DNA from: Allopontixanthobacter confluentis
GTDB lineage: Bacteria; Pseudomonadota; Alphaproteobacteria; Sphingomonadales; Sphingomonadaceae
Reading direction: 5' to 3'
Length of the DNA stretch: 64,000 nucleotides
Assembly (NCBI RefSeq): GCF_009827615.1
Contig: NZ_WTYU01000002.1
Span: 975,020 to 1,039,019, forward strand
Shown piece after piece: positions 43,341-52,756 of the stretch (position 1 is its first letter; every line of letters begins with the position of its first letter). The position numbers and the translations under genes were made by a program. Below the pieces are notes generated by a model. It searched no databases and was not told where the DNA came from. It worked only from the letters and a program-made list of their open reading frames with translations.

Positions 43341-44174
43341 TCAAAAGCCCCAAAAGTGATTGCAGTCGACTGGTTCAAGGTTCGGACTGCGCAGGCGACG
43401 GTCGGCCTCCTGCTGCGCGCGGCTAATGGCGCAGCTGTTTGCGCGTTCCAGTATTTGCGAGTTGGTCGCGTCGCTGCGCTCGCCATAGCGCCGCAAGGCT
43501 GGATTAAAGCGTTCTGGCCAAGCGAAGGGATTGCTGACAGTTGTGACACCAACTACCTTGTGCTGGCCGCAAACTGCGGCAAGTTCAGGCGGCGCATCGA
43601 AAGGTTCCGTGTACCAGCCGGTTTCAGCCAAAAGGCCCACCCGAACGCTACCCATCGTAGTCGGCTCGTACCGTGAGCCGAATGCCAGATAACCTAGCTT
43701 ATCGATTTCCAAAGCGATGCCGTAGGGAAACTGCACCAGTGGATCGTTATGACCCTCGCGGTCCAGGAAAAAGCAGCCGTCGCGCAAAACGATGGCATGC
43801 TCGCTTCCGAGGGAAAGGACATCTCCCGCCGGCTCGTCATCCTGCGGGAACGCTCTGATATAATACGAAAGCTCTGGCGGGACCGCAGGACGAACGAGTT
43901 CCGGCTCCACATTAGCCGGATCCGGCGGCCATTGCTTGTCGAGGTCGAAGAAGGGTGCAGATAGCGGCGCTTCCAGTATGGTGAGGCGGCCCGTGCTTTC
44001 CTGTGATGCGCCATTCGGGATTGGGGCCGGCTCCACACATGCGGCGGTGTCATTTCCAACTTCGGTGATGATCGTTCCATTCTCGTCGAACGCACAGAGC
44101 GGTTGCTCAGGCATTGTTTGCGAACAGGCAGTGGCGGCGGTACCGGCGAGCAACAGCGGGGCGAGGTTCTTCAT
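43341..44174 (-). CDS. lipoprotein with DGC/CG module, last gene of the serpin operon
   Basis: A 277-residue exported protein; the signal peptide ends in a lipobox-like ATAC (Cys17). Residues about 103-213 are a module shared with four other proteins of this operon: IRAFPQDDEPAG, then IVLRDGCFFLD, LVQFPYG, LGYLAFG, VRVG and VCGQHKVVGV. The two conserved cysteines (in DGC and CGQ) probably form a disulfide. The start overlaps the upstream stop by 4 bases (ATGA). The function is unknown; location and co-transcription suggest that it works with the serpin at the cell envelope. Confidence 0.75.
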   Translation of the reverse strand: MKNLAPLLLAGTAATACSQTMPEQPLCAFDENGTIITEVGNDTAACVEPAPIPNGASQESTGRLTILEAPLSAPFFDLDKQWPPDPANVEPELVRPAVPPELSYYIRAFPQDDEPAGDVLSLGSEHAIVLRDGCFFLDREGHNDPLVQFPYGIALEIDKLGYLAFGSRYEPTTMGSVRVGLLAETGWYTEPFDAPPELAAVCGQHKVVGVTTVSNPFAWPERFNPALRRYGERSDATNSQILERANSCAISRAQQEADRRLRSPNLEPVDCNHFWGF

Positions 44175-45007
44175 CGCGATTGCTCACCCGTCAGTACATG
44201 GCCGCCACCTGCGATAATGAGTTCTCCGTTCGGGCCCACGAGGTAGTGCGGGTCCGAACGCATGAGGTCTGCAAGCGCATCGTCGAGAACAACATACTCG
44301 GCTGGGCATAGCTGCTCGGTACTGGAAATTTCATTACCAACAATTATGCGCCTGTCATCAATCGCATAAGTCCCGAACAAAGTGGCGCATGAAGCCAGGC
44401 CTTGCCATGTGTCTTGGCCGAACCGCAGGTGCCTGTCTGTCGGGCTGGCACTAGCCGTTTCACCGTTGATAGCGCGGATGACCCAGCGCGTGTTAGCCAG
44501 CGCCTGATCTGGCGGCTCTGCAACCGGAATACGCATGGGAGCGGGTGAACGGATTTGCTCTATCTGCTTGTCCATACGGGCTAGTTCGATCACATGGTCG
44601 CGCGAGCGCAGGCGCAATGTCTCCCCGGACAGGCGCGTGTGCGGATTGGCGTGGAACAGCTCGGCAATCGCCGCTTCCCATTCATCCATGCGGCCCGGGC
44701 ACCTCATGGCATCGCCGCCCCAGCTATGCACCGCGATGCGCCCATCGGCATATAGCGCGGTGCCGCCAAAGGCGTTGCAGCCGATCGAGCCCCCGGCCGC
44801 ATCGCGCGATATCACCAGATAGGGTGCCGGGTTGGCTGCCGGCAAGGTTTCCCCGTCAATAGCCTCGATAAGCCAATGTCCCTCGATCTCGGCCATCGCA
44901 GGCACAGTTTGAGCCGAACTATCAGCAGATGTGTCACTCGTCTTTTCCGCGGAAGGCAGATTGCAGGCCAACAGGCCCACAACGAACAGGAGAACCGTGT
45001 AATTCAT
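44171..45007 (-). CDS. lipoprotein with two META-like domains
   Basis: A 278-residue lipoprotein (signal ending LLAC, Cys15). Two META/HslJ-like domains are visible: the first about residues 40-145 (IEGHWLIEAIDGETLP ... GGSIGCNAFGGTALYADG ... MRCPGRMDEWEAAIAELF), the second about 170-275 (LANTRWVIRAINGETASAS ... ASCATLFGTYAIDD). META domains occur in heat-shock and lipoproteins and in motility-linked surface proteins. Their biochemical role is poorly known. It overlaps both neighbours by 4 bases in a single ten-gene operon. Confidence 0.82.
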   Translation of the reverse strand: MNYTVLLFVVGLLACNLPSAEKTSDTSADSSAQTVPAMAEIEGHWLIEAIDGETLPAANPAPYLVISRDAAGGSIGCNAFGGTALYADGRIAVHSWGGDAMRCPGRMDEWEAAIAELFHANPHTRLSGETLRLRSRDHVIELARMDKQIEQIRSPAPMRIPVAEPPDQALANTRWVIRAINGETASASPTDRHLRFGQDTWQGLASCATLFGTYAIDDRRIIVGNEISSTEQLCPAEYVVLDDALADLMRSDPHYLVGPNGELIIAGGGHVLTGEQSR

Positions 45008-46935
45008 CGCAGCAGCGGCTTCAGGACGACGTCGCCACCGGGGAGCGGCACGCTGTAGTCAGGATCGACGGGACACGTGCTCACGCAGATGACGTCGGGG
45101 AATAAGTTGGCATTGATCCAGCGTACTACCTCGCCGACAGCTAATTCGGTAACAGGAGAACCGTCCTGCAAATTGCCAGGGCAGGCGATCGCACTCGCGC
45201 CCCAGACGTCGTTGCCAAGGTTGGTCTGCCGTGAGACAGGCGTGCAGCCATCGAAATAGGCTGTTACGCCTCCATAGCCATTCGGATTGCCGAAATTGGT
45301 GGTGCCGTCATAATCGAGCCACAGGCGGGTTGGGTCGGTCAGCTTGCGGTCGCCGATACGGGTTATGAAATAGCGCCGTACGGTGGGATTACCGAAAATG
45401 TCGGAAGGGCGCGACGGGGCAATTTCCGTCAAGCGCCCATCAATTGTTAAGGCCAGGGCGCGCGCGTCCTCGATCGGGGTTCCGGCAAATTGCGCCGCGC
45501 CCAATACATCGGCGTCCTTAATGGCCTCGACCAGCTTGCCGTCTTCGATCCGCATCAGGGGCAAGGTCATCTGCACGATCCGGGTGTCGGCGGAAGGCGG
45601 ATTGCCTTCCATGAGGCTGCGCGCAAGATAGCCGGTGCGGCTTGCCAGCAACAGCACTTCGGCACCCGGTTCCGGGGTGATGACCAGCGAGCGGCTCTTG
45701 TCTTCCTGCGACGGCATTCTCACGATGAGCAAGTCGCCAGTGCGATTTCCGCCGCGCCAGCGCTCGCGCACGCGGTACAGGTAATCAAGCGACAGCCCGT
45801 CGCCGCGATCGGCCGGTCGGATGCCTTCGAGCTCCGCGCGTACGACGATGGGCGCGATAGCAAAGTTTTCCGCCAAGCTGAGCATGGCTTCGCTTGGCGC
45901 GGGCAAAAGCCCGGCCGCTTGCGCCTGCGCGTAATGCCAGGCCGAGATCCCCGCGAAAGACAAGGCGCGAGGGTCGGCGGGGCCCTCCACGCCTGGCAAT
46001 CCTTCGCCGCCGATACCAATGGCCCGCAACGCCAGACCGCTGCGTTGTTCCGGCGTCATTCGCGCGGCGACTTCGGCGAGTTCGACCGACCACGGATGCG
46101 GATCGATTGCCACGGCGTCGGGCGCAAGTCCAGGGAAGCGCGCGGCCGGGACCAGTGTTGCGCGTTGCGCACCAATCCGCACAGCGATGCGCGTTTCGAC
46201 AGGTTCGGCAATCATGGTCACGCCAGCGCCAATTTTCGCCATGCGATCTCCAAGTGAGCGCACACGGCAAGGCTCGCTAAGACGGTAATAGGAACCGCCA
46301 ACTCGTACTTCGCCGTCGCGGTCGCCAAACCAGCCATTAGCTGCGAAGCTGCAGTTTGCGGCCTTGACGCTGTATTCAGGACCAAAGGACACGCGCGTCA
46401 GTTCGTCCCCTCGGTAAGGCCGGCCACGGGAGTCGGCCAGCAGCCAGTCACCGCGGATAAAATCATCGCGCGGAATAGTGGCAGCAGTATCGACCTTCTC
46501 GAACATCCAGACGTCATTGCCACGCTCGACCCTGACGGTAGCAGCGGTAAGCTTGACGATCCGCACCTCCTCCCCGTCAAACGGCGCAATAGCATCTACC
46601 TCGCGGCAGTTGAGCGGAGCGCCACCCATGGGTTCAACGCCGTAGCGATCATCGCCAAGATCGCTAAGCTGCCCCTGCGAGAACGTGCATCCTGCTCCCC
46701 ATGAAAACATTGGGCTCCAGATGGTCAGCCGGTAATCTTGCGATATGCCCGGCCCCGATAGTGGTTGCCATTCTCCATAAAGTGCTTTGACCGCATCGGT
46801 CATCGGCGCAAGTTGGCCGGGAGGCGGCGGGACAGGTATGGACCCTGCAGTTCCGCTGGTCGGTTCCGACAAACTGTTGCACCCTGTCAGCATAGCAACG
46901 CAAGCTAGCGCTGCGATCAGATGGTCAGGTTTCAT
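45004..46935 (-). CDS. large lipoprotein with META-like and NTR-like parts
   Basis: A protein of about 643 residues starting at the ATG at 46935; the frame is open to 47058 but that part overlaps the upstream gene and lacks a signal. The signal ends in a lipobox MLTGC. The N-terminal half holds two degenerate META-like stretches (LYGEWQPLSG..., GDWLLADSRGRPYRGDELTRVSFG). In the middle, VVRAELEGIRPADRGDG...YLYRVRERWRGGN and EVLLLASRTG follow the pattern of an NTR-like domain. The C-terminal 170 residues are Cys-containing and unassigned. It overlaps its upstream neighbour by 11 bases. Confidence 0.72.
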   Translation of the reverse strand: MKPDHLIAALACVAMLTGCNSLSEPTSGTAGSIPVPPPPGQLAPMTDAVKALYGEWQPLSGPGISQDYRLTIWSPMFSWGAGCTFSQGQLSDLGDDRYGVEPMGGAPLNCREVDAIAPFDGEEVRIVKLTAATVRVERGNDVWMFEKVDTAATIPRDDFIRGDWLLADSRGRPYRGDELTRVSFGPEYSVKAANCSFAANGWFGDRDGEVRVGGSYYRLSEPCRVRSLGDRMAKIGAGVTMIAEPVETRIAVRIGAQRATLVPAARFPGLAPDAVAIDPHPWSVELAEVAARMTPEQRSGLALRAIGIGGEGLPGVEGPADPRALSFAGISAWHYAQAQAAGLLPAPSEAMLSLAENFAIAPIVVRAELEGIRPADRGDGLSLDYLYRVRERWRGGNRTGDLLIVRMPSQEDKSRSLVITPEPGAEVLLLASRTGYLARSLMEGNPPSADTRIVQMTLPLMRIEDGKLVEAIKDADVLGAAQFAGTPIEDARALALTIDGRLTEIAPSRPSDIFGNPTVRRYFITRIGDRKLTDPTRLWLDYDGTTNFGNPNGYGGVTAYFDGCTPVSRQTNLGNDVWGASAIACPGNLQDGSPVTELAVGEVVRWINANLFPDVICVSTCPVDPDYSVPLPGGDVVLKPLLR

Positions 46936-47635
46936 CAAGGTGATCCTTGCAAATTTTGTCTGCATCCGCCGGACGCGGTGCGGGTGGTGGAGGCGGAGCA
47001 GGCGGACCAGCTTCCCTGACTGGCGCGGGCGGAGGCGGGATGACTGATGCGTCCTCACGATAGCCGGGCGGCGGCACCCATTCTCGCGGAGGTTGCGGGA
47101 ACATCAACGCGCATTCCTGCTCGGCGCTGCGCATCGCTACACTGGCGAGCGTTTGCAGCACTGCCTCGCAATCTTCGTCAGAGCGGCAGGTGCCCCAGAA
47201 CAACGGTTCTTCCGGCTGATGCCAGATAGCGATTGCCGCGCTTTCCGCTCCGGCATAGTGATTTGTAATCAGATAGCGCGTGCCGCCATCCTCCAGAAGT
47301 TTCCGGAAAGCCGGCCTGCCGTTGATCGTGACTGGATCGCCCCATTGGTCGTTCTCCAAAGCTTTGCCGAATGGGTCGAGCACATAGTCGAACCTGAGAT
47401 CACCCGAGCGCCACACCGCATGAGTGCTGTCATCGCCGAGTGGACACTCGCTGGCTTTATTCGGACAGTTTTCTGTTGCACCCTCGAAAGTAAGACCGAC
47501 CGGGAAGTAGAAGCTAAATCCGTCGAGGGAAATTCCGCTGCTTGGCCGAACGTCCGGTTCCGGCACGGTGATATGGGTTGGCTCCGCGCAGCCTGCCAGC
47601 ATCAAAAGCACCGCAAGAATCAACCCCCGCCGCAT
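46925..47635 (-). CDS. lipoprotein with proline-rich tail
   Basis: A 236-residue lipoprotein with a clear lipobox (LMLAGC). The central domain (FSFYFPVGLTFEGATENCPNK ... WRSGDLRFDYVLDPFG ... YLITNHYAGAESAAIAIWHQP) contains four or more cysteines and is predicted to be beta-rich. The last 50 residues are mostly proline and alanine (PPPPAPVREAGPPAP), like a wall or membrane spacer. No family is recognised. It overlaps the upstream gene by 16 bases and the downstream gene by 11. Confidence 0.72.
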   Translation of the reverse strand: MRRGLILAVLLMLAGCAEPTHITVPEPDVRPSSGISLDGFSFYFPVGLTFEGATENCPNKASECPLGDDSTHAVWRSGDLRFDYVLDPFGKALENDQWGDPVTINGRPAFRKLLEDGGTRYLITNHYAGAESAAIAIWHQPEEPLFWGTCRSDEDCEAVLQTLASVAMRSAEQECALMFPQPPREWVPPPGYREDASVIPPPPAPVREAGPPAPPPPPAPRPADADKICKDHLDET

Positions 47636-49122
47636 TGCAGTCCATCGCCGTTTGCCGTCAGTGTCACGCCGCGCGGATTAACGTGAAAGCCGCCTTCCCA
47701 TCCTGCCCAGATCACACGCACCGAGGTGCTCGGCGCAAGGCTGCAGCTCAGCGTGCCGTTCGCCGAGCGGCATTGAGCGGCATCGGGATCACCGAAGATT
47801 TGCAAGTCGCCCATCCGCCCCACCTCGGGCAGGTTCGCAAGAAGCGCAGACTCTTCCCGGCCGAAGCGGATGCAGTCGGTGTAAGAAAAAGGATCGGGCT
47901 CGGGTTCCGGCGGCTTGGCGACAGCGTCGGGAACCGGCCGGCCTTCGGCGACGGCCGAGAGGCGCGCGAGGAGGCTGTCTGACGTTTCCTGCCAAGATGC
48001 CTCGTTCTGCACTGCCGTTCGGGCTGCGTCGGAGAAGTCGGCCGTAACCACACGTGTGGTCAGAAAGGGGTCGATTATCGTCGCATCGCCCGACTGGCCT
48101 CGCAGTCGCCCTATGGCAGCGGGCGAGCCGGTCAGGTCGAACCCCGCCACCAGCCATTCACCAGTCTGAACCTGAGAGCGCCTTGCTGCATCCGCGACCA
48201 AGAAAGCATGGCGCCGGAGTAACCCGTCGCTTTCTAGGGTTGCTGCGTTGAGAACAGCCGCCATGGCGCGAGCAAGAGTTTGTAGTGGCCCGCCTGGTTC
48301 ATTCTCGCGCGCATCGGCCAGAGCACGCTCAACGAGGCTGGCCGAAGCCTGCTCAGGCGCAATGGTTGTTTCATCCAGCATCTCGCCATCCGTGACCCGC
48401 ACCGCATACGGCAGCAAGTCTCGCTCGCGGAGCCAGCGCTGTGCGGCGCGCAAAGTCAGTGGGGTCGGGAAATACACTCGCGTGCGGTCCGAGCGGATGG
48501 CAGGGGCAGAATTGCGGACAGCCGTCTCGTCCGCTACGGGCGCCAAAATCATCGCCGCCCAGCCTTCACGCGTTCCTAAGCCCGCCCGGACCAGTGGGAA
48601 GACTGCTGTTTCCAGGTCCTCATATAAAGCGAAGCGGCCTAGCAGTCTGCCTTCGGCATCGCGATAAACGAGGTAGGACTCTCCGGCCCGTACCGACAGC
48701 GTGCCGGGAAAGCAGCTGGTCAACTGGCGCGTGCCGCCAACCGCATATTGCGCTTCGACCGGATAGGGATACGGTGTCACCCTGCCTTTTGCGTCCACCC
48801 AGTGCATCGCCTCGACATCCCGGCTGTTCACATCAGCCGCTCCCACCAACAATGTGAAGCGATCCGGCGACTGGCCCTTGAGCCGATCGATCACGTAAAA
48901 GGTCGTGGAAGAAATTCCCCACTGCGGGTCGCTGCCGAATGCTGTTCGCGTTTCGCCCGCGACCGCAATGTCGGCCGTGGCGGCGGCCTGCATCATCTTC
49001 ATGGCAAAGAACGGGGCAGAGGCCGGACCGACTGGTTCAGGTGCCTGCGTATAGAGACAGGCGGCTGCAGGAGACACGGCGAACAGCGCGGTGGCCGCCA
49101 CCAAAGGCAAGACAAGGCGCAT
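47620..49122 (-). CDS. secreted protein with TIMP/NTR-like N-terminal domain
   Basis: A 500-residue exported protein. The signal peptide ends AAAC, and the mature chain would start with a cysteine (CLYTQAPEPVG). This is followed by ADIAVAGETRTAF, TTFYVIDRLKGQSPDRFTLLVG and SYLVYRDAEGRLL. This order (N-terminal Cys, then a strand with ADIV--G, then Y-V---KG, then YLV) is that of NTR/TIMP-like OB folds, which in animals inhibit metalloproteases. The C-terminal half is Cys-containing and unassigned. The resemblance is by eye. The start overlaps the upstream TAA by one base. Confidence 0.68.
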   Translation of the reverse strand: MRLVLPLVAATALFAVSPAAACLYTQAPEPVGPASAPFFAMKMMQAAATADIAVAGETRTAFGSDPQWGISSTTFYVIDRLKGQSPDRFTLLVGAADVNSRDVEAMHWVDAKGRVTPYPYPVEAQYAVGGTRQLTSCFPGTLSVRAGESYLVYRDAEGRLLGRFALYEDLETAVFPLVRAGLGTREGWAAMILAPVADETAVRNSAPAIRSDRTRVYFPTPLTLRAAQRWLRERDLLPYAVRVTDGEMLDETTIAPEQASASLVERALADARENEPGGPLQTLARAMAAVLNAATLESDGLLRRHAFLVADAARRSQVQTGEWLVAGFDLTGSPAAIGRLRGQSGDATIIDPFLTTRVVTADFSDAARTAVQNEASWQETSDSLLARLSAVAEGRPVPDAVAKPPEPEPDPFSYTDCIRFGREESALLANLPEVGRMGDLQIFGDPDAAQCRSANGTLSCSLAPSTSVRVIWAGWEGGFHVNPRGVTLTANGDGLQCGGG

Positions 49123-51488
49123 TATTGCGCTCCTTCTACAAGACCTGCCGAAACCAGTGCTGTCTGGATTGGCGCGATGGCCTCGCGCAGATCAACCAGT
49201 GACATCGGTTCGGGATAGAGCGAGACCGGCCGGGCAATATCATCGGCATCCAGGCGCGCGGGCGGGGTCGATGTCGCCACAAGCCATTTGCCTTCTGTAC
49301 GTGCCGCGCCCTCTCCGCCCTGGACAAAAGACATATGCCGATAAAGGGCGTCGCTGAGGTGCAGCACCCAGCGTGAGCCGGGTTCGAGTGCATTCGGAAG
49401 GCCGGGGAGAAGGACTGGCTCGTCCATCCCTTGACCGTAGCGGGTTACGCCTGCTTCATCGGTTCGCTCTCCTGAAGCAAGGCGCTGGCGCAACTCTCCG
49501 CCCACCGATGCGGAGCCTTTGAGCACCTCGACAACCCGCCAGCGCACCGAGGAGGAAAAGCCGTCCGAGCCGCTGTCGGCAATGTCGATACCCACAGATT
49601 CGGCCACCACTATGTCGCTGGCGACCAGCGCGCGCGTCTGGACCGTCTGGCGACCATTCATATCCTCCTGCGCCGTGATCGGATCGAAGCCGGCGGCCCG
49701 CAATGCCTCGATTTCGCGCAAGCTCCGGCCAAAGGCGATCAAGAAATGCGTCTGTTGCAACGATCCTGCCGGCGACGGCTTTTGCGCTATCAAGCGACCT
49801 TCGATCTCGCCGGGTCGAGGCGGTTCGGGACGCATGATCGGGGTCTCTGCCACGAGCGCGCGGATCGCGGCGAAATCAGGATGCGCCTCCAGCGGATACC
49901 AGATCGCCTCCGGATCGCGGCGCAGCGCAATATCCTGCCGGTATACCGCACTCTGGTTGTCCATTTCCAGACGGACAAACGGCGGGATGACCAGTCTGCC
50001 CTCGACCGCAGCCTGCGAGAACGACGCAAGGTCACTGACACGCACTCCGACATAACCGCCTATTGGTTCAACATAAATATCACCGGTCAGACTGGCCTGT
50101 GCCATTTGAGCGGCGATGTCATCGCGCGCGCGGCTAAGAGCACGGCCGCCCTGAGGCACGATTTGCGCAGTGACGAATGGTCGCAGCGCGGAAGGAACCA
50201 GTTGCTCGCGCGTCGCGGCACCAGTGTGGAACATATGGGCAGTGCCCTTATTCTCGTCGATGTAGATCTGGGCCACCACATCGCCGCGCTCCGGCAGGAT
50301 GCCGCCGCGCCATGCGCGCAGCTCCGCAACCCGCGCCATGTCGGCGGTATAGTCGGCCTCGGCGGCAGCGCGACTGCCCAATTCCTGCTGACGGCCTGCA
50401 ATCCCTGACTCGCGCCGCTGGGCGTCCCACAACTCGCGCGGCACGATACCGCGTACGACCCGATAGGGGCCGGGGCAGCCCTCGGAGCCGATCACATCGG
50501 TGGGCGGTGTCACTTCGCCCGGTTGAAGTCCCATCAGCACGACATCGCTATCAGCGACGACCTTCGCTCCGGAAAAACGGTTCATTATCGCGACGCGCTC
50601 CGGATCTGTGAGGTCGATCGCCTCATGCTGCTCCCAGACCGCGATTTTCGGCTCCTCGCCCTCAGGTTCGAGCCAAAGGCATCCGTCGCGCAATGTCAGC
50701 CGCGCGGGTACGTCTGGCACACCTACCAGCGTGCTTATTCCTCCATCCGTACGGCGTGCAAATTGCGGGAAGCTCCTGACACGGGTGTCACCAGATGGGA
50801 CCGGCGGCGCGGCGATAGGGAAAGGTGCAGGTTCCTTGAACACGACGTAATCGGGAATGTCGATCTCGCCTCGCGCAGCGGCTTCGCGGATCGGCCCGGC
50901 GCTCTGTGCCAGATCAATCTCGACCTTGCCCGTTATCTCGCTCGCACCTGCACCGTTCCAGGCAAAGCCGAGCCGGATAAGATCTTTCACGATCCGGTCC
51001 TGCGTTGCGCGAAGTTCTATCAAGGTGGGACCAGATCGTTCGACCGGAGTAAAGAGCGGATCCGAAGTGTATCGCCCCAACGTTGCCGCGGCATTTCGAG
51101 TGAACGCAACTGCAACTCCGTAGGTTGGTTCGTGCTGAATCCAGAGGCCAGCGAAGGTGTCCGCTTCCTTTTCGCGCAATGTGGCTTGCAGGGTGCCAAG
51201 ATCGGCGTCGGGTGCAGGCGGCAGTGGAGCGGGGCCCGGCTCGGTTCGCGGGCCGATAGCTCCCCGGTTCTGGATTTCCATTCGCCTCTCGGCTTCCTCC
51301 ACGCTGACGCAATAGGCGCGGGCGTACCAGGCATTCTCGCTGAACTGACCCTGGTAGTTCTCGATAGCCTCGATCTCTTCTGCCGTCAGATCGGGGCAGG
51401 TTTCGGAGAGCGGTCGTTCATCTTGGGCAGTGGCGGAGGCAGCGGAAACCAGCACAATAAGGCTGGCAGCGATGAGCAGGCGTTTCAT
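49122..51488 (-). CDS. large secreted multidomain protein
   Basis: A 788-residue protein with a signal peptide (ending near ATAQ, residue 22). Domain order by eye: a module at about 110-230 (TFAGLWIQHEPTYGVAVAFT, ATLGRYTSDPLF, GEIDIPDYVVF); a DGC module at about 240-370 (LRDGCLWLEPEGE ... CPGPYRVVRGI); a second copy of the first module at about 410-530 (AVEGRLVIPPFVRLEM); and a C-terminal NTR-like part at about 640-740 (SDIVVAESVG ... VRWRVVEVLKG ... WVLHLSD). Only pattern evidence supports the domains. It is co-translated with the serpin gene through an ATGA overlap. Confidence 0.72.
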   Translation of the reverse strand: MKRLLIAASLIVLVSAASATAQDERPLSETCPDLTAEEIEAIENYQGQFSENAWYARAYCVSVEEAERRMEIQNRGAIGPRTEPGPAPLPPAPDADLGTLQATLREKEADTFAGLWIQHEPTYGVAVAFTRNAAATLGRYTSDPLFTPVERSGPTLIELRATQDRIVKDLIRLGFAWNGAGASEITGKVEIDLAQSAGPIREAAARGEIDIPDYVVFKEPAPFPIAAPPVPSGDTRVRSFPQFARRTDGGISTLVGVPDVPARLTLRDGCLWLEPEGEEPKIAVWEQHEAIDLTDPERVAIMNRFSGAKVVADSDVVLMGLQPGEVTPPTDVIGSEGCPGPYRVVRGIVPRELWDAQRRESGIAGRQQELGSRAAAEADYTADMARVAELRAWRGGILPERGDVVAQIYIDENKGTAHMFHTGAATREQLVPSALRPFVTAQIVPQGGRALSRARDDIAAQMAQASLTGDIYVEPIGGYVGVRVSDLASFSQAAVEGRLVIPPFVRLEMDNQSAVYRQDIALRRDPEAIWYPLEAHPDFAAIRALVAETPIMRPEPPRPGEIEGRLIAQKPSPAGSLQQTHFLIAFGRSLREIEALRAAGFDPITAQEDMNGRQTVQTRALVASDIVVAESVGIDIADSGSDGFSSSVRWRVVEVLKGSASVGGELRQRLASGERTDEAGVTRYGQGMDEPVLLPGLPNALEPGSRWVLHLSDALYRHMSFVQGGEGAARTEGKWLVATSTPPARLDADDIARPVSLYPEPMSLVDLREAIAPIQTALVSAGLVEGAQ

Positions 51489-52756
51489 TGAGTTCTCTCC
51501 ACGGGAGTTGGGTCAGCGATACGACCGAAGAAAATCAATGCGCCGCTGGCACGGTCGCGGATGGTAAGTAGGAACGGTCGATCGATGATCATCCTTGGCA
51601 CGTCCGGCACTATCCGCGAGCCGGTCACGACGATTTTTACCGCCGTCGCCGCAGCAGCCTCGGTCCCTTCTTCGTCCACGCGCAGGAAGGTGGCGTGGGC
51701 GACATCGTCGATCTTCAGCGGCGCGTTGGACATGCCGGAAAAGTCCGCGCAGCTTTCACTGAAGGCACACGGCATCCCGGCGGCAATCAGAGCCTCTTTC
51801 ACGCTGCCATCGAAGCGTGCTTGGAAGCGCGGCAGGCGCAGCAGAATTTCCCGTTCTTCTGCCGCACCCAGATCGAATTTCCCATCGCTGCCCTGCACGG
51901 CAAGATTGAACGAGAGGGCGGCTACATCACGCTCCCATCGGTGTAGTGTTTCCATGTCCTTCGGCAGAAACACTTCCATAACAAAGCGGCCATCTTCGCC
52001 ATAAGGGAGCGCGACTGCCTGTCCGTCGCGCGTCTCGCGAAAGGCCATCGGCGCGACGCGTTCCATCATGTAAATCTGCATCTTCGATCCGTCGCCGCGG
52101 GTAAATTCGCCAGTGGAGCCATCCTCAAACGGCACGCTCCAGTCAGCCTTGAACCACACCGCATTGGTCAGCACTGCCGCGGTGGAATCATTGAACCCGC
52201 TGGCATCGACAATTTCGGTAATCCGCTCTCGCGTCTGCTCGCTTACCCAGCCATTGATGGTATCAGCAGAACCTGCGGGGTTTCCGCCGAAATCGACTGC
52301 GCGCGGGGTGGCACCAAAGCCGTCCTGCACTGTGCGCAGATATTGGGGCAGGAAAGCAAGGTCATCGGATAGCCAAAGCGCATTGGCCACCGACAGCGCC
52401 ACCTTGTCATCACCGGTGCGGGTCAGGAAGCGATCGTAGTCCCTGACCAGCAGTTCCGGCCGGCTCGCTCCGTCCCATCCCAGCAGGGCGCGCAACTCTG
52501 CTTCGGTCTGACCGCGCGCACCCGGAAGGGCGAGGCCAAGACCCTCACTGAGCGACAGCGGCGAGATAAACAGATTGTCGTTAGGTTCCGCTGCGGCTGC
52601 AAGGCGTGGGTAGAGCCGCGCCGCAAGCTGCGCCTGTCCGGATGTAATGTCGTGGGGGATCGCGTGACCGGTTTGGTCTGCCACTGTCGGCGGCGGCGTA
52701 ATTGTGCATCCGGTGGCCAGCAACGCACTGCCGACGATCGTCAGGAACGCTCTCAT
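51485..52756 (-). CDS. serpin-family protease inhibitor, lipoprotein
   Basis: A 423-residue serpin with a signal peptide and lipobox-like LATGC (Cys17), so probably anchored in the envelope. Family landmarks: NLFISPLS (61-68), NAVWFKADWSVPF (198-210), LPRFQARF (308-315), the hinge EEGTEAAAATA (362-372) and RPFLLTIRD...GALIFFGRI (393-413). The hinge has the small residues needed for an inhibitory serpin. The reactive loop after it (VKIVVTGSRIVPDVP) is about five residues longer than in alpha-1-antitrypsin, so P1 cannot be fixed; Thr or Arg is possible. Cys330 and Cys336 may form a disulfide. Inhibitory serpins trap serine or cysteine proteases covalently. Bacterial serpins are uncommon. Confidence 0.9.
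   Translation of the reverse strand: MRAFLTIVGSALLATGCTITPPPTVADQTGHAIPHDITSGQAQLAARLYPRLAAAAEPNDNLFISPLSLSEGLGLALPGARGQTEAELRALLGWDGASRPELLVRDYDRFLTRTGDDKVALSVANALWLSDDLAFLPQYLRTVQDGFGATPRAVDFGGNPAGSADTINGWVSEQTRERITEIVDASGFNDSTAAVLTNAVWFKADWSVPFEDGSTGEFTRGDGSKMQIYMMERVAPMAFRETRDGQAVALPYGEDGRFVMEVFLPKDMETLHRWERDVAALSFNLAVQGSDGKFDLGAAEEREILLRLPRFQARFDGSVKEALIAAGMPCAFSESCADFSGMSNAPLKIDDVAHATFLRVDEEGTEAAAATAVKIVVTGSRIVPDVPRMIIDRPFLLTIRDRASGALIFFGRIADPTPVERTQ

Noticed and set aside
45894-46280. Frames antisense to the lipoprotein operon, also at 45490-46257 and 50523-51491
   Set aside because: They lie opposite to a continuous chain of overlapping genes with signal peptides and are Arg/Pro-rich without motifs.
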